A stretch of DNA of 12,368 nt from Wenzhouxiangella sp. (GTDB lineage Bacteria > Pseudomonadota > Gammaproteobacteria > Xanthomonadales > Wenzhouxiangellaceae): the NCBI GenBank assembly GCA_007116585.1, contig SKIE01000272.1:1-12368 (forward strand), written 5' to 3'. The translations under genes were made by a program, and so were the position numbers. The notes below the pieces were generated by a model. The model ran no database searches, was not told the origin of the DNA, and saw nothing but the letters and a program-made list of their open reading frames with translations. Shown here one piece after another: positions 7,051-12,368 of this stretch (its first letter is position 1; every line of letters starts with the position of its first letter).

Positions 7051-10000
7051 AGAAAACCCTGATCATCATCGCGCTGATCCTGGGCTTGCTGATCGGCCTG
7101 GCCGCTTCCGGCTGGTGGTGGCTGACCGGCACGCAGTCCGGCGCCCACTGGCTGCTGAATCGGGCCGTGGGCTTTGCCCCCTCGCTGCAGTGGGACGAGC
7201 TGGACGGCAATTTGCGTGGCGGCCTGACCCTGCGCGGCCTGCAGGTAAACGAAGCCGGTGTCCGGGCCAACGCCGACCGGGTGGAACTGGCGGTGCGGAT
7301 TCATCTGCCGCCAAACCTTTCGGTGGACGTGCACTGGCTGCGCGTCTCTGACGGCCAGGTGCATCTGCCGCCCGGCGTCGACGAGCCCACGCCTGAGCGC
7401 GAGCCGCTGGTGCTGCCCGACCTGAGCAGCCCGGTCGATGTCCGGCTGCGCGAGTTGAGCCTCCGGGACCTGGCCATCCATCCGTCGCCCGAGGCCGAGG
7501 CCATTCCCATCAAGCAGCTTCGGCTGGCCGCCCGCGCTGGCGATGAACTGCTGCTGGAAGAACTTGCGGTTCAACTGCCGGACCTGTCGGCATCGGCCAG
7601 CGGGCGCTGGGGCTTGTCCGAACCCTTCGCCGGTGAGCTTGCCCTTGAGACCGAATATCGTCTCGATCCTGGACCGGACCGGCAACTGCAGCAGGCCGCC
7701 AGCGTGGCGGTCAGCGGTGATCTGTCTCGTCTCGAACTTGAACTGGACACACGTGGCCCGGCCCGGCTGACCGGCCAGGTCATCGTGCTCGATGCATTGA
7801 ACAGCCCGCAGATTGAGGCCGATCTGAACGGGCGACTGGGCGACTGGCCGGATCTGGACCTGGCGATCGAAGCCCTGAACATCACCGTCCGCGGCGGCCT
7901 CGATGACTGGGCGCTGACCGCCACCGGCGAGGCTGCCGGCCAGTTCGACGAGTTCCTGCTGCCGGACAACGACTGGCGTTTCGAGCTGGGTGGCGATCTC
8001 GAACAGGTCCACATTGAACAAGGCCTGATCAATATCTTCGAAGGCCGGATCGAACTGGACGGCGAACTGGCGACCGCGCAGCCATCGAGTGCTCGGCTTC
8101 GCGTTGGACTTGATGAGCTGAACCTGGCGCCGCTGCACGAAGAATGGCCGGCCCAGGCCCGATTGAGCGGCGCACTGGAGATCGACGCCAATCCTGACAG
8201 GGTCGAGCTGCGCTCGCTGGCGCTGAGCGCCCCGCCCACAAGTCTCTCGCTGGAAGGCAGCGGCCACTGGGTAGCCGAGACCGATGAACTGCAGGCCAGC
8301 CTGCACTGGCGTGACCTGAACTGGCCGCCGATCGAGGATGCCGCCGAACCGGTTTTCCGCAGCGAATCCGGCAGGCTGAGCGTGCAGGGCCGGCTGAGCG
8401 ACTGGCAGATGGAGCTGGAAGCCCTGTTGCGGCTGCTCGATCAGCCGGCGCTCACGCTCGATGTTCAGGCCAACGGTGACTTGGAAAGCGCACAGGTCAC
8501 CCGTCTGCATGCCGATACTGACGATGCCGGACGGCTGGAGGCCAGCGGTCGGGCGCGCTTCCAGCCAGAGCCTGGTGGCGCACTGGCGCTGCGCTTGGTG
8601 GACTTCGACATCGGCCGCTTTGCCGACGCCCTGCCGGGCCGCGTCAGCGCCGATCTCGACATCGACGCCGACTCGCTGGAGTCAATCGTGCTGGAGTTGC
8701 GTGAGCTGCAGGGCGAGCTGCGCAATCAGCCGATTCAGGGCCAGGGTCGGGTCAGCCTGCGCCAGGACAGCCCGGAGGCCGGGCGGCTGGATCTGGGTTT
8801 CGGCAGCAACCGCCTCGAGCTGGCCAGCGACAACGGCCGCCAGTGGCGGGTCGACGTCGACGCCTCCGCCCTCGGCCAGTTGATGCCTGGACTGACTGGC
8901 AAGGGGACTTTGAACGCACTAATCGATCTGGATCAGGGCATCGGTGAAGCCAGTGGTCGCTTCAGCGACGTGGGCTGGGCAGATATCGTGCTCGAGAGCG
9001 GCACGCTGGACTCAACGATCGACTGGCTGGCCGAGCAGCCCAGCGCCCGCCTGGACGTGCGGCTCAATGACCTCGACCTGAACCCCTGGGAACGTGTCGA
9101 TCTGCTGGAATTCAGCCTGAACGGCCACTGCGCCGGGCACCAGGCCCGGCTAAACCTGGTCGGTTTGCGCGGCAGCGTGGACCTGCATGCCGGCGGCCAG
9201 CTCGACAGCTGCGACCTGGCCGAAATTTCCGGCTGGGCCGGCGCCATTGATCACCTCTACCTGGCCAACACCATTGCCGGCGACTGGGAGCTCAACCAAC
9301 CGCTCGAAGTTGAACTGGCCGACGGCGGGCTCAGCGCCAGCCGCGGCTGCCTGGTTGAGTCCAGCGACCGCAGCGGCCGGATCTGCCTGCGTCAACTGGA
9401 GGCTGCCGACACCGGGCAGATTGCCGTGGCCATTGAACAGCTGCCCATGGACTTGCTGCTGGCACCGCTGGCTCCGGTATTCCAGCTCAGCTCGGCGCTG
9501 TCGGGCGAGATCGAGGCGGGCTGGAACGCAGTCGGCGGGCTGGAACGTCTCGACGGTGAGCTGCGCTTGAGCCAGGGCGCACTCAAGCCTTTGGGCGGCG
9601 AAGACAGCCTGCTGGATGTCCAGTCGGTCCGGCTGAACTTCACGCCCGAGGGCGAGCTGCTGCTGGTCACGCTGGAAGCCGCGCTGGAAGGTGACAGCGA
9701 GCTTTCTGGCCAGGCCCGCCTGGTCGAGCTGGACGACCTGTCGACAGCAACCATAGACGCCCGCGCCCGCCTGGACCTGCCAGATATCGGCATTTTCAAC
9801 CGCCTGGTGGCCGAACTCGACCAGCTCGGCGGGCGTCTGACCGGCGAAGTGCAGCTCGGCGGCGCGCTGCTGGGGCCCAGCCTGGACGGGCAGTTGGCCT
9901 TGCGCGACGGTCTCATCGTGCACGCGCCGCTGGGGCTTCGGGTTGAAGACATCTCACTGACCCTCGACGGTACCGAAACCAGCGCCAGCCTGACCGGCGG

Positions 10001-10907
10001 CATGCGCGGCGGTGACGGCAGCCTGAACATCAACGGCGACCTGGAACTGGTCGACAACAAATGGCAGCTGGATACCGCGGTCGAAGGCGAGCGGTTCACC
10101 TTTGCCGATATCGACTGGTTGCAGCTTCGCGCCAGTCCGGTTATCCGCCTGAAGCGCGACGGCGAGGGCCTGGTTCGCCTGGACGGCGATGTTCGCATTG
10201 ACCACCTGCGCGCAGGCATGCCGCCCGGTGTGGAGCAGCGGGTACCGGCCTCGGCCGACGTGCGCGTGCGCGGTGAAACCGTTGAAGACGAGGCGCAGAA
10301 TGACCTGGGTCAGCAACTCGAAGGCCGGCTGGGGCTGGACCTGGGCGACGATGCGCGCCTGGCAGCACTCGGCATGCAGGCCCGCTTGGCCGGCGGCCTG
10401 GAGTTGCTGTGGGAGCGGCAAAGCATAGAACCGCGCGCCCGCGGCGTAATCCGCATCCCCGATGGTTCCTACCGCGCCTACGGACAGAATCTGGAAATCG
10501 AGGACGGCGAGATCGTGTTCACTGGCCATGCCGTCGACAACCCCAGCCTGGACATCGAGGCGGTGCGCGAAATCTTCGGCGACCCGCAGGTCGAGGCGGC
10601 CGGGGTGCGGATTCGCGGCAACGCGCGCGACCCCCGCATCACCTTGTTCACGAACCCGCCGACCAGCGAAGAAAAAGCCCTGGCCTACGTGGTCACCGGC
10701 GCCGATTTCGACCACGCCAGCGGCCAGGCCGCGGTCAACATCGGCTTTTACCTGCTGCCGCGACTGTTTGTCAGTTACGGCATCGGCCTGTTCGAGGCCG
10801 GCAACGTGCTCTCCGGCCGCTATGAACTGTCGCAGCGCTGGGGCGTGCGGGTGGTCTCGGGCGAGCGCGATACCGGCGTGGATTTGAGCTACAGCATCGA
10901 CCGCTGA
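7047..10907 (+). CDS. tamB: TamB, translocation/assembly module subunit (AsmA-like, DUF490 C-terminus)
   Basis: TamB is a 1286-residue periplasm-spanning protein anchored in the inner membrane by one N-terminal helix (about residues 4-26, IIIALILGLLIGLAASGWWW). It contacts TamA with its C-terminal domain. The long middle part is a monotonous run of beta-strand segments (patterns of the type LxLxxGxLxLDG, LxVDVxA), as expected for the hydrophobic-groove beta-taco fold shared with AsmA, VPS13 and YhdP relatives. The C-terminal TamB/DUF490 domain (roughly 940-1286) is recognisable: RGVIRIPDGSYRAYGQ, then the strand IEDGEIVFTG, VRIRGNARDPRITLF, and NPPTSEEKALAYVVTG starting at Asn1203. It ends in a beta-strand-rich segment (VDLSYSIDR). 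Length is close to E. coli TamB (1259). The ATG shares bases with the tamA stop (ATGA), indicating translational coupling. No frameshift or internal stop is seen. Confidence 0.95.
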   Translation: MKKTLIIIALILGLLIGLAASGWWWLTGTQSGAHWLLNRAVGFAPSLQWDELDGNLRGGLTLRGLQVNEAGVRANADRVELAVRIHLPPNLSVDVHWLRVSDGQVHLPPGVDEPTPEREPLVLPDLSSPVDVRLRELSLRDLAIHPSPEAEAIPIKQLRLAARAGDELLLEELAVQLPDLSASASGRWGLSEPFAGELALETEYRLDPGPDRQLQQAASVAVSGDLSRLELELDTRGPARLTGQVIVLDALNSPQIEADLNGRLGDWPDLDLAIEALNITVRGGLDDWALTATGEAAGQFDEFLLPDNDWRFELGGDLEQVHIEQGLINIFEGRIELDGELATAQPSSARLRVGLDELNLAPLHEEWPAQARLSGALEIDANPDRVELRSLALSAPPTSLSLEGSGHWVAETDELQASLHWRDLNWPPIEDAAEPVFRSESGRLSVQGRLSDWQMELEALLRLLDQPALTLDVQANGDLESAQVTRLHADTDDAGRLEASGRARFQPEPGGALALRLVDFDIGRFADALPGRVSADLDIDADSLESIVLELRELQGELRNQPIQGQGRVSLRQDSPEAGRLDLGFGSNRLELASDNGRQWRVDVDASALGQLMPGLTGKGTLNALIDLDQGIGEASGRFSDVGWADIVLESGTLDSTIDWLAEQPSARLDVRLNDLDLNPWERVDLLEFSLNGHCAGHQARLNLVGLRGSVDLHAGGQLDSCDLAEISGWAGAIDHLYLANTIAGDWELNQPLEVELADGGLSASRGCLVESSDRSGRICLRQLEAADTGQIAVAIEQLPMDLLLAPLAPVFQLSSALSGEIEAGWNAVGGLERLDGELRLSQGALKPLGGEDSLLDVQSVRLNFTPEGELLLVTLEAALEGDSELSGQARLVELDDLSTATIDARARLDLPDIGIFNRLVAELDQLGGRLTGEVQLGGALLGPSLDGQLALRDGLIVHAPLGLRVEDISLTLDGTETSASLTGGMRGGDGSLNINGDLELVDNKWQLDTAVEGERFTFADIDWLQLRASPVIRLKRDGEGLVRLDGDVRIDHLRAGMPPGVEQRVPASADVRVRGETVEDEAQNDLGQQLEGRLGLDLGDDARLAALGMQARLAGGLELLWERQSIEPRARGVIRIPDGSYRAYGQNLEIEDGEIVFTGHAVDNPSLDIEAVREIFGDPQVEAAGVRIRGNARDPRITLFTNPPTSEEKALAYVVTGADFDHASGQAAVNIGFYLLPRLFVSYGIGLFEAGNVLSGRYELSQRWGVRVVSGERDTGVDLSYSIDR

Positions 10908-10911
10908 GTCA

Positions 10912-10947
10912 GCCGGCGCTTGCCACGTCAACCCTTACTGCGCCGGC
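10912..10947. terminator. Inverted repeat between convergent tamB and gst, possible bidirectional terminator
   Basis: GCCGGCGC (10912-10919) and GCGCCGGC (10940-10947) are perfect eight-base complementary arms around a 20-base loop. The first lies just after the tamB stop and the second inside the last codons of the glutathione S-transferase gene. A hairpin here would form in both transcripts. No T-run follows in either direction, so it may slow polymerase or protect 3' ends rather than act as a classic intrinsic terminator. Confidence 0.4.
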
Positions 10948-11612
10948 CCGTAAGCGTAATCACCGCCTCGGCGCAGGGCTTCGGTGTAGGCATCGCGCGC
11001 CTGAAAGCGTGCGACGTACGCATTGATGGCCGGGAAGGCTTCGTCGATGGTGCCCTGGGCCAGTGCGGCTTCCAGCGGAAAGCTCATCTGGATGTCGGCG
11101 GCTGAAATCTCGTCCCCGGCAAACCACTCGTTTTCGGCCAGGTGGCGGTCGACAAAGCTGAAGTGGGTCGCAATCTGCTGATTGGTGAACACGTTGTCGA
11201 CTTCGTCGGCAATCTTGCGCAGCACCGGGCGGATGAAAAACGGCCCCGGGCCGTTACGGATCTTGTTGAACACCAGCTTGAGCAGCAGTGGCGGCATCAG
11301 CGACGCCTCGGCATACTGCATCCAGTAGGCAAACTGCCAGTAGCGATCGTCGCCCGGCTCAGGCGCCCACTGCTTGTCGCCGTAGGTTCTGGCCAGGTAC
11401 TCGATAATCACGCCGGACTCGGCATAGGTCTCGCCCTGATCGGTGATGACCGGCGATTTGCCCAGCGGATGCACCTTGCGCAGGCTGTCGGGTGCCAGGG
11501 CGGTTTTGGCGTCGCGCTCGTAGCGCTTGACCCGGTATTCAACGCCCAGTTCTTCCAACATCCACAAAATACGCTGCGAGCGCGAGTCTTCCAGGTGGTG
11601 AACGGTGACCAT
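10935..11612 (-). CDS. Glutathione S-transferase, Gtt1-like
   Basis: This 225-residue cytosolic enzyme should conjugate glutathione to electrophiles or reduce peroxides. The N-terminal thioredoxin-like domain (residues 1-80) opens with HHLEDSRSQRILWMLEELG, resembling the fungal Gtt1 type, in which a serine of the SRS region is the candidate catalytic residue. KSPVITDQG contains the cis-proline (Pro54), and ESGVIIEYLA contains the glutathione-binding Glu65-Ser66 pair. The C-terminal helical domain carries FAGDEISAADIQMSFPLEAA, the typical N-capping motif. The ATG at 11612 matches the family start and has a weak AGG upstream. The reading frame stays open a further 71 codons upstream, but that sequence is not conserved-looking. 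It converges on tamB and is divergent from a small lipoprotein gene. Confidence 0.92.
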   Translation of the reverse strand: MVTVHHLEDSRSQRILWMLEELGVEYRVKRYERDAKTALAPDSLRKVHPLGKSPVITDQGETYAESGVIIEYLARTYGDKQWAPEPGDDRYWQFAYWMQYAEASLMPPLLLKLVFNKIRNGPGPFFIRPVLRKIADEVDNVFTNQQIATHFSFVDRHLAENEWFAGDEISAADIQMSFPLEAALAQGTIDEAFPAINAYVARFQARDAYTEALRRGGDYAYGPAQ

Positions 11613-11807
11613 GGTCAGATAACCTGCAATGGTGAGTTCATTACTTATGCTCGCACACTGCGCGTGATGCGGGCACGAGACCGGGTGGTCATGATGCATG
11701 GCCATGGCAGGCAATATGGGGCGGATCGCTGCCGCACCAGCCGCAACGATCATCTGCTGTTGGTGTCCCAGCGTGGATACTTGCACAAACACACCACGGG
11801 GTTCGCG
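11613..11807. other. Divergent intergenic region between gst and the small lipoprotein gene
   Basis: These 195 bases form the longest gene-free stretch in the window. They should hold both promoters, but I see no consensus -35/-10 pair on either strand. A perfect 10-base palindrome CATGGCCATG lies at 11697-11706 next to an overlapping CATGATGCATG; this could be a binding site for a dimeric regulator, though chance is likely. GGGG at about 11796-11800 can serve as the ribosome binding site of the lipoprotein gene. Confidence 0.3.
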
Positions 11808-12239
11808 ATGGGCAAAATCTGGCAATTACCAATGGCCGCGGCACTGCTGTTGCTTGTGGCCGCCTGTGCACCGGAACCGGCGCTATCGCCGCCTGAGCCC
11901 TCGCCACCCAAGCCCGAAGCCATGAACCAACCGCGCAACGCCCAACCCGGTCTCGATACCACCGTGGAAGCCGCCATTACCGACCTGGCCGGACGGCTCG
12001 ACATCGACGCCAACGACATCACCGTGCAAAGCGCCCGCGCCGTGACCTGGTCAGATGGCGCCATCGGTTGCCCCATGCCCGAACTTGCCTACACCCAGGC
12101 GCTGGTCGAGGGTTTTCATGTCGAACTGGAGGCCGACGGCGAAACCCACCATTACCACGCCGGACGCGACGGTGCGCCCTTCCGCTGCCCGGACGACCGC
12201 CGCCGCGCGCCGATCGACGACCGCCGGGCCGTCAAATAA
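11808..12239 (+). CDS. Small lipoprotein of unknown function with a WSDGAIGCP motif
   Basis: This 143-residue lipoprotein has a classic signal (MGKIWQLPMAAALLLLVAAC) with the lipidated cysteine at Cys20 followed by Ala, compatible with outer-membrane sorting. A proline-rich linker (22-38) leads to a compact domain from about 50 to 130. The domain begins with a helix (TVEAAITDLAGRLDI) followed by VTWSDGAIGCPMPELAYTQ, then strands FHVELEADGETHHYHA and a closing PFRCP. Similar W-x-D-x-x-x-G-C-P...Y-x-Q...G-x-x-x-x-L-x-x-x-G...Y-H sequences are, as I recall, seen in unnamed secreted proteins of several phyla; no function is known to me. Cys88 and Cys127 may form a disulfide. The C-terminus is arginine/aspartate-rich. 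The upstream in-frame extension lacks a signal peptide and is discounted. A second lipoprotein gene starts 39 bases downstream. Confidence 0.85.
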   Translation: MGKIWQLPMAAALLLLVAACAPEPALSPPEPSPPKPEAMNQPRNAQPGLDTTVEAAITDLAGRLDIDANDITVQSARAVTWSDGAIGCPMPELAYTQALVEGFHVELEADGETHHYHAGRDGAPFRCPDDRRRAPIDDRRAVK

Positions 12240-12278
12240 CGACATGGTCTTGGCGGGCCCGGGCTTAGCCTGCCGCTG

Positions 12279-12368
12279 ATGAATCGATACCTTCGAACGC
12301 TGTGCCTGCTTGCCGTTGTGCTCAGCCTGTCCGGCTGCGGCACGCGTACGGCCTACAACAACCTCGAC
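12279..12368 (+). CDS. Lipoprotein, DUF6279-like (5' 30 codons only)
   Basis: Only the first 30 codons are in the window. They encode a lipoprotein signal peptide, with a hydrophobic LCLLAVVLSL core and lipobox LSGC, the lipidated cysteine being residue 20. The mature start CGTRTAYNNLD resembles DUF6279-family lipoproteins, where YNNLDW is a recurring motif directly after the cysteine; the function of that family is unknown. The gene is 39 bases after the preceding lipoprotein gene on the same strand, so the two may be co-transcribed. No strong ribosome binding site is visible. Identification as a lipoprotein is good; the family call rests on about ten residues. Confidence 0.7.
   Translation, partial: MNRYLRTLCLLAVVLSLSGCGTRTAYNNLD

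Noticed and set aside
6873..8510. Minus-strand open frame of 545 codons antisense to tamA/tamB
   Set aside because: It is rich in Gln, Ala and Arg, lacks a ribosome binding site and known motifs, and lies over the clear TamA end and TamB beginning.
11613..11825. 71-codon N-terminal extension of the glutathione S-transferase
   Set aside because: The family begins at MVTVHHLEDS; the upstream frame is merely open, overlaps the divergent lipoprotein gene start, and shows no signal or domain.

Overview
This high-GC window reads as chromosomal DNA of a gammaproteobacterium, probably near the Xanthomonadales/Chromatiales (Wenzhouxiangella-like lineages would fit). That placement is an inference from the gene set (a PII protein, UbiK, ComM and TamA/TamB) and the GC-rich codon use. 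I see no tRNA, rRNA, insertion sequence, prophage gene or CRISPR array. No stretch longer than about 200 bases lacks a gene.

Left part (1-1809): a lipoprotein M1 zinc aminopeptidase of the leukotriene A4 hydrolase type runs off the left edge on the minus strand. It is preceded on the same strand by a PII nitrogen-signalling protein. Divergent from PII is ubiK, an assembly factor for ubiquinone synthesis.

Middle-left (1854-3404): a ChpS/ChpB (MazE/MazF-like) toxin-antitoxin pair on the minus strand, with its own AT-rich promoter overlapped by inverted repeats. Upstream of it on the same strand is a ten-helix EamA-type transporter. Together these form an accessory block between ubiK and comM. 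In relatives such as Pseudomonas, as I recall them, ubiK, the PII gene and comM lie close together.

Centre to right (3553-10907): comM, tamA and tamB run rightward in a tight row. ComM is a DNA branch-migration helicase of natural transformation. TamA is an outer-membrane Omp85 protein, and TamB is its inner-membrane-anchored, periplasm-spanning partner. tamA and tamB overlap by ATGA. Only 30 bases separate comM from tamA.

Right end (10935-12368): a Gtt1-like glutathione S-transferase converges on tamB. A small lipoprotein of unknown function is divergent from it, followed by the first 30 codons of a second lipoprotein resembling the DUF6279 family.

Most of the window is core housekeeping and envelope biology. 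I did not find convincing evidence of a wholly new system. The most notable points are the toxin-antitoxin/transporter insertion and its promoter architecture, an enlarged TamA barrel with a short internal duplication, and the uncharacterised lipoprotein with a WSDGAIGCP motif.
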